A stretch of DNA of 15,516 nt from CAZEHO01 sp964511945 (GTDB lineage: Bacteria; Actinomycetota; Acidimicrobiia; Spongiisociales; UBA11373), in contig CAZEHO010000049.1 of the NCBI GenBank assembly GCA_964511945.1, positions 1 to 15,516 of the forward strand. Direction: 5' to 3'. This document shows, piece by piece, positions 1 to 7,194 of this stretch (positions are counted from its first letter, which is position 1; the number at the start of each line of letters is the position of its first letter). Position numbers and translations under genes: made by a program. The notes beneath the pieces are model-generated. The model was not told the origin of the DNA and made no database searches. It saw only the letters and a list, made by a program, of their open reading frames with translations.

Positions 1-63
1 ACACACAAGGCCGACGCGGCGTTCACCTCATACACCACGCCGCTGGACGTGACCTCCCAAGCC

Positions 64-85
64 CATCGCACATCCATCGCACATC
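64..85. repeat. perfect 11-bp tandem direct repeat
   Basis: The unit catcgcacatc occurs twice head to tail (64-74 and 75-85). No gene is recognisable in 1-178: the plus-strand frame starting at base 1 has no stop before the tRNA remnant and reads straight through it. Short direct repeats close to an attachment site can be recombinase arm-type or accessory binding sites, but here that is only an inference from proximity to the tRNA-Pro remnant at 179. Confidence 0.5.
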
Positions 86-178
86 CGAGCCAATCCGCAG
101 CCATCCGTCCGAATCGGAAATGTGCTCTGACCTGCGGTTTCAGTCCAGAGCTGTCCACGCGAATCCGCTCCGGATACC

Positions 179-220
179 TTCGGGACGCTGAGGTCGCCGG
201 TTCAAATCCGGCCGTCCCGA
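179..220 (+). tRNA. 3' half of tRNA-Pro(CGG), 5' half missing; candidate attachment site
   Basis: Read as a tRNA, this stretch has an anticodon loop ttcggga (179-185, U33, anticodon CGG, G37), a 3' anticodon stem cgctg (186-190), a five-base variable loop (191-195) and a perfect T-arm GCCGG-TTCAAAT-CCGGC (196-212). The 3' acceptor strand cgtcccg (213-219) and discriminator A220 match tRNA-Pro; no CCA is encoded. The 5' anticodon stem should read cagcg, but the sequence has atacc (174-178). No D-arm or paired 5' acceptor strand lies further left, so the gene is cut exactly at the anticodon loop. The 8-base complement tcgggacg at 180-187 is part of this anticodon arm, not a genuine 5' acceptor strand. 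The best reading is the distal att site of an element to the left; a rearranged pseudogene or an intron-split tRNA is also possible. Confidence 0.75.
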
Positions 221-225
221 CGAAG

Positions 226-250
226 CCCCCGGCTCAATGCCGGGGGTTTT
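226..250 (+). terminator. intrinsic terminator of the tRNA-Pro locus
   Basis: CCCCCGG (226-232) pairs perfectly with CCGGGGG (240-246) around a seven-base loop and is followed directly by TTTT (247-250). It begins six bases after the discriminator base of the tRNA remnant. The 3' half of the tRNA therefore still has its native downstream context, and the breakpoint lies on the 5' side. Confidence 0.85.
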
Positions 251-258
251 GTCATTCC

Positions 259-333
259 CCCTCCCCCTCTTCCCTTCCCACCCTGTGGGGGAAGGTGGCT
301 CGGCGCCGGATGGCGCCGAGTCGGAAGGGGGGC
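259..333. repeat. palindromic intergenic element with nested hairpins
   Basis: An outer pair of arms, CCCCCTCTTCC (263-273) and GGAAGGGGGG (323-332), encloses a pyrimidine/purine hairpin with CCTTCCC from 273 against GGGGAAGG near 287-294, and a perfect 9-bp hairpin CTCGGCGCC-ggat-GGCGCCGAG (299-320). The layout resembles a mobile palindromic (REP/MITE-like) intergenic element, but only one copy is visible. Lying between the tRNA terminator and the end of the minus-strand PPOX pseudogene, it could also act as a bidirectional terminator. Confidence 0.5.
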
Positions 334-372
334 AGGCAGAAGATCCGGAGAGAGTCGTTCTGGGGGGACCCC

Positions 373-803
373 CTAGTTCTCGCTCCACAGGCGCAGCGCA
401 GTCGGGGTGATCCTGATGAACTGCCGGAAGCCTTCTGCGGTCTCATCGATGTCCATGCCCCCGTCCGGGAACACGGCGCAGTACTTCTCATCGAAGGCCG
501 ACAGGGTGTTCCAACGGGGACCGTCGACCAGTTCGGCGGTCCCATCGATCACTGCCCACCGGTAGCCCATCTCGTCACAGTTGGAGTGGAAGCCGACACG
601 GGGATTCGCACGGATGTTCCGCACCTTGGGAGCGGTGGGGCTGCTGAAGATGCCTATGGTCTCTCCGTCCCAGATGAAGCTCACCACCGACGATTGCGGG
701 TCCCATCGTCGGTCACCGTGGTCAGCCAGGCCACCAGGTCCTCCTCCAGTGCTTGCCGGGTGAAGGCACCTGCCTTGGTGCTCGGGCCGAACAGTGTCGT
801 CAT
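373..803 (-). pseudogene. PPOX/F420-binding split-barrel family protein, single-base frameshift
   Basis: The pyridoxamine-5'-phosphate oxidase-like fold binds FMN or, in many actinobacterial members, F420; the substrate cannot be told. The N-terminal part starts at ATG 803 (MTTLFGPSTKAG, then VAWLTTVTDDGT) and reaches a stop in its own frame soon after codon 35. The remainder (SSVVSFIWDGET, then the second half of the barrel ending RLWSEN) continues in the next frame to the stop at 373. Adding one G to the ggg at 698-700 would restore TVTDDGTPQSSVVSFIWDG, the family's usual N-terminal strand order. Length would then be about 143 residues, normal for the family. The break lies in a short homopolymer, so a sequencing or assembly error is as likely as true inactivation. 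It is divergent from gltB and carries a promoter-like box close to its start. Confidence 0.75.
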
Positions 804-810
804 GACGACC

Positions 811-816
811 AGGCTA
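811..816 (-). promoter_or_regulatory. candidate -10 box of the PPOX gene, leaderless
   Basis: TAGCCT on the minus strand ends seven bases before the ATG at 803, and no ribosome-binding site lies between them. This is the usual geometry of leaderless actinobacterial mRNAs. No convincing -35 element is seen. Confidence 0.35.
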
Positions 817-841
817 CGGATCTCTCTGCACCGGCGCCCGA

Positions 842-858
842 GCCCGACTGCGTCGGGC
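842..858. other. perfect 7-bp hairpin in the PPOX/gltB divergent spacer
   Basis: GCCCGAC-tgc-GTCGGGC forms a tight hairpin. It lies in the 174-bp spacer between the divergent PPOX start and gltB, with no T-run on either side, so it is not an obvious terminator. It may be a protein site or leader structure; no function can be assigned. Confidence 0.35.
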
Positions 859-919
859 CGGGGTTGGAACCGGTCCCATTTGGCGGCTTTCTGATTCGCC
901 GCAAGCCGGAATCCGAGGG

Positions 920-925
920 TACGCT
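920..925 (+). promoter_or_regulatory. candidate -10 box of gltBD
   Basis: TACGCT fits TANNNT and would start transcription near 932, giving a 5' UTR of about 45 bases. The same hexamer stands before the cysteine leader ORF. No good -35 is visible, so this is tentative. A weak GGAG (970-973) lies four bases before the gltB ATG. Confidence 0.3.
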
Positions 926-977
926 CCCCCCACCTCCGGTCGCCGGGCCGGGTGGGATCTGACAGGTTTGGAGCGCG

Positions 978-3900
978 ATGTCGAAGCGAGATCACCGCAA
1001 CGGCTCGAGGCAGGGGCTGTACCACCCCGGGCTCGACCGCGACTCGTGCGGAATCGGGTTCGTGGCAGACATCAAGGGCCGCAAGAGCCACGGCATCCTC
1101 GAGCAAGGCCTCACCGCGCTGACCAACCTGACCCACCGCGGAGCGGTCGGCGCCGATCCCCTCGCCGGCGACGGCGCCGGCCTTCTGATGCAGATCCCCG
1201 ACAGGTTCTTCCGGGCCGAAATGGCCGCCCAGGGCGTCGACCTCCCCGATTCCGGTGCCTACGGGGTCGGCATGGTGTTTCTCCCCAGGGACCCCGTCGA
1301 TCGTGTCGTGTGCGAGAACCTGCTGGTCGAGCTGGTCGTCCGGGAGGGGCAGGAGTTGCTCGGGTGGCGCAACGTGCCGGTGGACTCTTCCTGTCTCGGC
1401 GAGAGCGTCAAGCCGATCGAACCGGTCATTCGTCAGCTGTTCATCGGCCGTGGAACCACTACTACCGACGCCGACCACTTCGAACGCAAGCTCTACGTGA
1501 TTCGCAAGCAGGCGTACAACGAACTCAAGATCCGGGCACCTGAGCTGGTCGAGCGCGGCGAGTTCTACGTCACATCGATGTCGGCCAGAACCATCACCTA
1601 CAAGGGGATGATGCTGGCCAAGAACCTGTCCGTGTACTTCACGGATCTCGCCGACGAGCGGGTCGAGTCGGCACTGGCGCTGATCCACCAGCGGTTCTCC
1701 ACCAACACCACGCCCTCGTGGAGGCTCGCCCAGCCGTTCCGCTACCTCTGCCACAACGGCGAGATCAACACGGTCCAGGGCAATGTGAACTGGATGATGG
1801 CCCGCCGCCACAACATGACGTCGGACATCATCGGTGACGATCTCGAGAACCTCTGGCCCCTCATTGGCGACGGTGCATCGGACTCGGCGACCTTCGACAA
1901 CGCACTCGAGTTGCTGCTCGCCGGGGGCTACTCACTCGGGCACGCCATGATGCTGATGATTCCCGAGGCCTGGTCCGACAACCCGCTGATGGACGCCGGC
2001 CGCCGGGCTTTCTACGAGTACCACGCGGCAGTGATGGAACCATGGGACGGCCCGGCTGCAGTCGCCTTCACCGACGGGCGGCAAATCGGCGCCACCCTGG
2101 ACCGCAACGGGCTCCGGCCCGCCCGCTACTTCATCACCGACGACGACCTGCTCGTCATGGCCTCTGAGATGGGTGTGCTCGACATCCCCGAGGAGAAGAT
2201 CGTCAAGAAGTGGCGGCTCCAGCCCGGGAAGATGCTGCTCATCGACCTCGAGCAGGGCCGCATCATCGACGACGACGAACTGAAGCAGACCCTCGCCGAC
2301 GAGAAGCCCTACCAGCAGTGGCTGGATGAGACCCAGATCCATATCGCCGAACTCCCGCCGGAAGTGGCGGCGATGAACCCGGACGAGGAGACCCTGGCCA
2401 AAGCTCAGCATGCGTTCGGGTACACCCAGGAGGACATCAAGTTCTTCCTGAAGCCGATGGCAGCGGACGCCAAGGATCCGATCGGGTCGATGGGCCGGGA
2501 CACCCCGCCTGCAGTGCTTTCGGACCGCCCCAAGCTCCTCTACGACTACTTCAAGGAGCGCTTTGCTCAGGTCACCAACCCGGCGATCGATCCGATCCGG
2601 GAGCAGACCGTCATGTCGCTCGTCTCCCTGATCGGGCCCCGTCCCAATCTGCTCGATCTCAACACCGGAGGCACCCATAGCCGCCTCGAGGTGAGCCAGC
2701 CGATTCTGACAAACGTCGATCTGGAACGGGTCCGCCGCATTGAGAACCACGTCGATGATGCCTTCCGGACGCGCAAGCTGTGCATCTCGTATCCGGTGGC
2801 CGAAGGAGCAGCCGGCATGAGACCGGCTCTGGAGCGTCTCTGCGACCAGGCGGTCGAAACCGTTCGCGACGGCAGCAACATTCTCATCTTGTCCGATCGC
2901 TGCATGGAACGCGATCGAGTGGCCATCCCGGCACTGCTCGCAACGGCGGCGATCCACCATCACCTGATCCGCGAAGGCCTGCGCACGGAGGTCGGACTCG
3001 TCGTCGAGACCGGCGAGGCGCGCCAGGTCCACGACTTCTGTCTGCTCGGCGGCTACGGGGCCGAGGCAATCAACCCTTATTTGGCATTCGACAGCATCCA
3101 CACACTCTCGGATGGACTGCCGGGCAGCCCGACGCCCGAAGAAGCGGAAAACCGCTACATCGAAGCGCTCAACGGCGGGATCCTGAAGGTGATGTCCAAG
3201 ATGGGCATCTCGACCTTCCAGTCGTATTGCGGCGCGCAGATCTTCGATGCCGTCGGCCTCGACAGCGACTTCATCGAGCAGTACTTCACCGGGACGCCAT
3301 CCGCCATCGAAGGGATTGGCCTCGATGAGATTGCCGAGGAAACGGTGCGGCGCCACGAGCAGGCATTCGCCCCGAGTCCTGGATTCAACGGGATGCTCGA
3401 CGTCGGCGGCGACCTGGCGTTCCGGCTGCAAGGCGAACAGCACGTGTGGACCCCGGAGACGATCTCCACCATGCAGCACGCCGTTCGCTCGGGCGACTAC
3501 GAACTGTTCAAGCAGTACTCCGCCGAGGTCAACGACCAGACCGGGCGGCTGAAGAACCTCCGCGGGCTCTTCCACCTCGAGATGTCGGACGAGCCGATCC
3601 CGCTGGATGAGGTCGAACCGGCGTCGGAGATCGTCAAGCGGTTTGCAACCGGGGCGATGTCCTTTGGATCAATCTCCTGGGAAGCACATACGACGCTCGC
3701 CATCGCGATGAACCGTCTCGGCGCCAAGTCGAACTCGGGTGAGGGTGGTGAAGAGTCGAGCAGGTATCAACCGTTCGAAAACGGCGACTTCGCCCGCTCT
3801 GCGGTGAAGCAGGTCGCATCCGGTCGCTTCGGCGTCACCACCGAGTACCTGGTCAACGCAGACGACATCCAGATCAAAATCGCCCAGGGCGCCAAGCCGG

Positions 3901-5594
3901 GTGAAGGCGGCCAACTCCCCGGCCACAAGGTCAATCAGTGGATCGCCAAGGTCCGCTACTCGACGCCGGGTGTCGGACTGATCTCGCCACCGCCGCATCA
4001 CGACATCTATTCCATCGAGGACCTCAAGCAGCTGATCCTCGACCTCAAGAACGTGAACCCCGAGGCCCGCATCAGCGTGAAGCTGGTGTCCGAGGTGGGG
4101 GTTGGGACCATCGCAGCCGGTGTCGCCAAGGCCTATGCCGACCACGTGCTGATCTCCGGCAATGAAGGTGGGACCGGCGCCAGCCCGATCACCTCGGTGA
4201 TGCAGGCCGGTTCCCACTGGGAAATCGGCCTCGCCGAATCACATCAGACACTGGTCGAGCACGGTCTCCGCGACCGGATTGCAGTCCAGACCGACGGTGG
4301 AATCCGCACCGGACGCGACGTCGTCGTGGCCGCCCTGCTGGGCGCCGATGAGGTCGGGTTCGGAACCGCCGCTCTGATCTCCGAAGGCTGCATCATGATG
4401 CGGAAGTGCCACCTCAATACCTGCCCGGTGGGAGTGGCAACTCAGGATCCGGAACTGCGCAAGCTCTTCACCGGTGATCCGGACAACGTCGTGAACTTCT
4501 TCATGTTCCTCGCCGAGGAAACCCGCGAGATCATGGCGGAGATGGGCTTCCGGACCTTCCGGGAGATGATCGGCCAGAGCGACCGCCTTCGGGTCAACGA
4601 TGCGATCGATCACTGGAAAGCACGGGGGCTCGACTTCTCGCCCGTGTTCTTCAAGCCGGTGCCCCCACCCGGCGTGGACATCAGCAACACCGGATCCCAG
4701 AATCACGGCCTCGATCGGGCACTCGACAACACCTTGATCAGGAAGGCCGCACCGGCGCTGGAAAAGGGCGAGCCGGTCACCATCGACACCCCGATCTACA
4801 ACACCAACCTTGCAGTCGGGGCCATGCTCTCCGGTGAGGTGGCCAAGCGCTACGGGCATGAGGGCCTTCCCGACGACACCATTCACATCAAGCTCAAGGG
4901 CACTGCCGGGCAGAGCTTCGGCGCATGGCTGGCCCACGGCGTGACGCTCCACCTCGAGGGCGACGCCAACGACTACGTCGGCAAAGGCCTCTCGGGAGGC
5001 CGGGTGGTTATTGAGGCCGAACCCGCAGGACCGATCGTTCCGTTCGAGAACATGATCATCGGCAACACCGTCCTGTACGGGGCCATCTCCGGCGAGTGCT
5101 ACTTCAACGGCGGCGCCGGGGAACGCTTCGCAGTTCGCAACTCCGGCGCGATCGCAGTCGTCGAACGCGTCGGCGACCACGGCTGCGAATACATGACCGG
5201 TGGCTGCGTCGTCGTCATCGGTGAGTCCGGCCGCAACTTCGGCGCCGGCATGAGCGGTGGCATCGCCTACGTAATCGACGACGCCGGCGACTTCGAGCAG
5301 CGACTCAATCCGCAGATGGTGGAAATCGAACGGATCGATCCGGAGATCGATCCGTCGCTCCCGCGGGAGCCGACTTGCGAGGAACTCATGGCCGAGCCGC
5401 TCCGCCACGACGCCTGGCGACTCCGCACCCTGCTCCAGCGTCATGCGCAGTTGACCCAGAGTTCCCGGGCACAGGAGATCCTCGATCACTTCGATGAGTT
5501 CCTGCCGCGCTTCTACAAGGTGGTGCCGTTCGAGTACCGCCGTGCGCTGGCGGAGCAGCAATCCATGGCGGAGGCCGGTGCTGATGTCCGCTGA
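978..5594 (+). CDS. gltB: glutamate synthase, large (alpha) subunit
   Basis: GltB hydrolyses glutamine and channels the ammonia to 2-oxoglutarate, making glutamate with electrons delivered by GltD. The 1538 residues are full length. Cys24 (RDSCGIGF) is the expected N-terminal nucleophile after removal of a 23-residue propeptide, opening the class II glutaminase domain (about 24-430). The central domain follows, then the FMN/2-oxoglutarate barrel (about 800-1190) with GAKPGEGGQLPG, ISPPPHHDIYSIEDL and TDGGIRTGRD. The 3Fe-4S loop has Cys1138, Cys1144 and Cys1149 (CIMMRKCHLNTC). The C-terminal GXGXG beta-helix includes LKGTAGQSFGAWLAHG. ATG 978 is chosen because it gives a normal short propeptide and has GGAG just upstream. 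It overlaps gltD by 11 bases, so the two are one operon. Confidence 0.97.
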   Translation: MSKRDHRNGSRQGLYHPGLDRDSCGIGFVADIKGRKSHGILEQGLTALTNLTHRGAVGADPLAGDGAGLLMQIPDRFFRAEMAAQGVDLPDSGAYGVGMVFLPRDPVDRVVCENLLVELVVREGQELLGWRNVPVDSSCLGESVKPIEPVIRQLFIGRGTTTTDADHFERKLYVIRKQAYNELKIRAPELVERGEFYVTSMSARTITYKGMMLAKNLSVYFTDLADERVESALALIHQRFSTNTTPSWRLAQPFRYLCHNGEINTVQGNVNWMMARRHNMTSDIIGDDLENLWPLIGDGASDSATFDNALELLLAGGYSLGHAMMLMIPEAWSDNPLMDAGRRAFYEYHAAVMEPWDGPAAVAFTDGRQIGATLDRNGLRPARYFITDDDLLVMASEMGVLDIPEEKIVKKWRLQPGKMLLIDLEQGRIIDDDELKQTLADEKPYQQWLDETQIHIAELPPEVAAMNPDEETLAKAQHAFGYTQEDIKFFLKPMAADAKDPIGSMGRDTPPAVLSDRPKLLYDYFKERFAQVTNPAIDPIREQTVMSLVSLIGPRPNLLDLNTGGTHSRLEVSQPILTNVDLERVRRIENHVDDAFRTRKLCISYPVAEGAAGMRPALERLCDQAVETVRDGSNILILSDRCMERDRVAIPALLATAAIHHHLIREGLRTEVGLVVETGEARQVHDFCLLGGYGAEAINPYLAFDSIHTLSDGLPGSPTPEEAENRYIEALNGGILKVMSKMGISTFQSYCGAQIFDAVGLDSDFIEQYFTGTPSAIEGIGLDEIAEETVRRHEQAFAPSPGFNGMLDVGGDLAFRLQGEQHVWTPETISTMQHAVRSGDYELFKQYSAEVNDQTGRLKNLRGLFHLEMSDEPIPLDEVEPASEIVKRFATGAMSFGSISWEAHTTLAIAMNRLGAKSNSGEGGEESSRYQPFENGDFARSAVKQVASGRFGVTTEYLVNADDIQIKIAQGAKPGEGGQLPGHKVNQWIAKVRYSTPGVGLISPPPHHDIYSIEDLKQLILDLKNVNPEARISVKLVSEVGVGTIAAGVAKAYADHVLISGNEGGTGASPITSVMQAGSHWEIGLAESHQTLVEHGLRDRIAVQTDGGIRTGRDVVVAALLGADEVGFGTAALISEGCIMMRKCHLNTCPVGVATQDPELRKLFTGDPDNVVNFFMFLAEETREIMAEMGFRTFREMIGQSDRLRVNDAIDHWKARGLDFSPVFFKPVPPPGVDISNTGSQNHGLDRALDNTLIRKAAPALEKGEPVTIDTPIYNTNLAVGAMLSGEVAKRYGHEGLPDDTIHIKLKGTAGQSFGAWLAHGVTLHLEGDANDYVGKGLSGGRVVIEAEPAGPIVPFENMIIGNTVLYGAISGECYFNGGAGERFAVRNSGAIAVVERVGDHGCEYMTGGCVVVIGESGRNFGAGMSGGIAYVIDDAGDFEQRLNPQMVEIERIDPEIDPSLPREPTCEELMAEPLRHDAWRLRTLLQRHAQLTQSSRAQEILDHFDEFLPRFYKVVPFEYRRALAEQQSMAEAGADVR

Positions 5595-7017
5595 CGTCCG
5601 CCCCGAGGTCGATCGCGCCGATCACAGCTACCTGCCGGTGAACGAACGGGTGGCCAACTACCGCGAGTTCACGATTCCACTCGGTGACGAGGCGGTCTCT
5701 GCACAGGGTTCGCGCTGCCTCGACTGCGGGATCCCCTACTGCCACTCGGGCTGCCCGGTCGACAACCTCATCCCCGACTGGAATGAACTCGCCTACCGGG
5801 GCAAGTGGCGCGAAGCCATCGAGGTGCTGCACTCAACCAACAACTTCCCCGAATTCACCGGGCGGGTGTGTCCGGCACCGTGCGAGGAAGCATGCACCCT
5901 CACCCTGCAGCAGTCACCGGTCACCATCAAGACGATCGAATACACGATCATCGAGAAGGCCTGGAGCAACCGCTGGATCACCCCGAGGATCGCTGCACGC
6001 CACACCGACAAACAGGTGGCCGTCGTCGGATCCGGACCGGCCGGACTCGCCGCCGCCCAGCAGCTCGCCCGGGCCGGACACCAGGTGGTCGTGTTCGAGA
6101 AGAACGCCAAGATCGGCGGCCTGCTGCGCTACGGGATCCCGGATTTCAAGCTCGACAAGGCCGCAATCGACCGCCGCCTCTCCCAGATGCAAGCCGAAGG
6201 AGTTGAGTTCCGCGTCAACAGCCACGTCGGTGGCAACGTCCCGGTACAGCGCCTCACCGACGAATATGACGCCGTCGTGCTGGCCGTCGGAGCCGAACAG
6301 CCCCGGGACCTGCCCGTTCCCGGCCGGAACCTCGGCGGGATCCACTTCGCCATGGACTACCTCATCCAGCAGAACCGACGGGTCGGCCGGGAGCCGCTGG
6401 GCAACGAGACCCCCCTCACGGCCGATGGCAAGCACGTCGTCGTGATCGGAGGTGGGGACACCGGTTCCGACTGCGTGGGCACCGCCAACCGCCAGGGCGC
6501 CGCATCGATCACCCAACTCGAGCTGCTTCCCAAACCACCGGAGCAGGCGGACACGCTGCTCGTCTGGCCCGAATGGCCGAACAAGCTGCGGACGTCGACC
6601 TCCCACGACGAGGGGTGTGAGCGGCTCTGGTCGGTGTCGACGACGGAGTTCCAAGGGTCCGGCGGCGGCGTCGAGCGCCTCCGGGCGGTTGAAGTCGACT
6701 GGCAGCAAGTCGACGGCCGCTGGCAGATGAGCGAAATCGACGGCACCGAGTTCGAGCTGCAAGCGGACCTGGTACTCCTTGCCACCGGCTTCGTCAGTCC
6801 GGTCCACGAAGGCCTCCTTCGCCAGCTCGCGGTCGATCTGGATGACCGGGGCAATGTGGCCGCCGACACCGAGGAATACGCGACCAGCGTCCCGGGAGTG
6901 TTCGCCGCCGGCGATGCCCGCCGGGGTCAGTCGCTCGTCGTATGGGCAATCCGGGAAGGCAGGGAGTGCGCTGCTGCCGTCGACGAGTACCTGACGCGAT
7001 CTGTTGCCGATGCCTGA
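5584..7017 (+). CDS. gltD: glutamate synthase, small (beta) subunit, NADPH-dependent
   Basis: GltD takes electrons from NADPH through FAD and iron-sulphur clusters to GltB. The 477 residues match the usual size (about 470). The N-terminal cluster domain has Cys45, Cys48, Cys53 and Cys57 (CLDCGIPYCHSGCP) and Cys96, Cys100 and Cys104 (CPAPCEEAC). The FAD site is VAVVGSGPAGLA (145-156), the NADPH Rossmann motif VVVIGGGDTGSD lies near residue 287, and the closing FAD motif is GVFAAGDARRGQS. ATG 5584 is preferred to upstream in-frame starts because it has a GGAGG about ten bases before it, inside the gltB end, and because upstream codons lack family similarity. The 11-base overlap with gltB suggests translational coupling and fixed stoichiometry. 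Confidence 0.96.
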   Translation: MSADVRPEVDRADHSYLPVNERVANYREFTIPLGDEAVSAQGSRCLDCGIPYCHSGCPVDNLIPDWNELAYRGKWREAIEVLHSTNNFPEFTGRVCPAPCEEACTLTLQQSPVTIKTIEYTIIEKAWSNRWITPRIAARHTDKQVAVVGSGPAGLAAAQQLARAGHQVVVFEKNAKIGGLLRYGIPDFKLDKAAIDRRLSQMQAEGVEFRVNSHVGGNVPVQRLTDEYDAVVLAVGAEQPRDLPVPGRNLGGIHFAMDYLIQQNRRVGREPLGNETPLTADGKHVVVIGGGDTGSDCVGTANRQGAASITQLELLPKPPEQADTLLVWPEWPNKLRTSTSHDEGCERLWSVSTTEFQGSGGGVERLRAVEVDWQQVDGRWQMSEIDGTEFELQADLVLLATGFVSPVHEGLLRQLAVDLDDRGNVAADTEEYATSVPGVFAAGDARRGQSLVVWAIREGRECAAAVDEYLTRSVADA

Positions 7018-7035
7018 TTGCCGAATCGTTGCTGG

Positions 7036-7041
7036 TACGCT
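7036..7041 (+). promoter_or_regulatory. candidate -10 box of the cysteine leader and cysKE
   Basis: TACGCT ends ten bases before the leader ATG at 7052, placing the transcript start at or within a few bases of that ATG. There is no Shine-Dalgarno in the gap (ttcgcttcac), consistent with a leaderless mRNA. No clear -35 is seen: TTGCCG at 7018-7023 is too close (12-bp spacer). Confidence 0.45.
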
Positions 7042-7051
7042 TTCGCTTCAC

Positions 7052-7123
7052 ATGACGACTCGCACCGCCCTCACCTGTTGCTGTCCGGGAGACACAACCA
7101 GGGCCGCGCGTCACCACTGCTAG
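7052..7123 (+). CDS. polycysteine leader peptide of the cysK-cysE attenuator
   Basis: This is a 23-codon ORF, too short for ordinary gene calling. It begins MTTRTALTCCC and ends HHC: codons 9-11 (7076-7084) are TGT TGC TGT and codon 23 is TGC immediately before TAG. Four Cys in 23 codons just upstream of the cysteine-synthesis operon is far above chance. Polycysteine leaderless short ORFs are known as cysteine-responsive attenuators in mycobacteria. The inferred role is sensing: low Cys-tRNA stalls the ribosome at codons 9-11 and changes folding of the RNA downstream. The peptide itself probably has no function. Conservation of the Cys run in related genomes has not been checked. Confidence 0.8.
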   Translation: MTTRTALTCCCPGDTTRAARHHC

Positions 7124-7182
7124 ACCACCGACACCACACCACCAGACCCACGGCCCGAGGTGCAGCACCCGGGCCGTTTCCT
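7101..7182 (+). promoter_or_regulatory. transcription attenuator: antiterminator arm plus terminator hairpin
   Basis: Terminator: ACGGCCCG (7150-7157) pairs with CGGGCCGT (7170-7177). The stem is extended inside by GGTG (7159-7162) with CACC (7166-7169) around a three-base loop and one bulged A, then TTTCCT (7177-7182). Competing arm: GGGCCG (7101-7106), inside the leader ORF, is perfectly complementary to CGGCCC (7151-7156), the 5' arm of the terminator. A ribosome stalled at the Cys codons (7076-7084) would leave 7101-7106 free to pair and block the terminator. A ribosome running to the stop at 7121 would cover it and let the terminator form. The 3' arm ends nine bases before the cysK GGGGG, so masking of that ribosome site is a second possibility. 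Confidence 0.7.
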
Positions 7183-7194
7183 ATTGGGGGACCC

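Noticed and set aside
1..120. Possible C-terminus of a tyrosine integrase reading toward the tRNA remnant (HKADAAFTSYTTPLD in frame 1)
   Set aside because: The His-x8-Tyr spacing is only loosely like an integrase end, there is no stop codon before the tRNA, and too little sequence is available.
179..220. tRNA split by a self-splicing intron instead of an att site
   Set aside because: No 5' exon or intron core can be seen in the 178 bases available; it remains possible only if the 5' half lies just left of the window.
49..894. Long plus-strand open frame of about 281 codons at the left edge
   Set aside because: It reads through the tRNA-Pro remnant (giving the well-known artefact AEVAGSNPAVPT), a terminator and the PPOX gene on the other strand; it has no protein-like composition.
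802..894. 30-codon ORF upstream of gltB as a possible leader peptide
   Set aside because: It starts with MTTRLRISLHRRP, but it has no run of regulatory codons (no Cys, Gln or Glu) and no competing hairpin pair; it overlaps the divergent PPOX start and ends 83 bases before gltB.
681..1811. Minus-strand frame of 376 codons
   Set aside because: Most of it is antisense to gltB. Only its last 41 codons are real, being the N-terminus of the frameshifted PPOX gene.
1932..5561. Long minus-strand frames (1932-3575 and 4239-5561)
   Set aside because: Shadow frames of gltB caused by high GC at third positions; the plus strand carries an intact, recognisable protein across the whole span.
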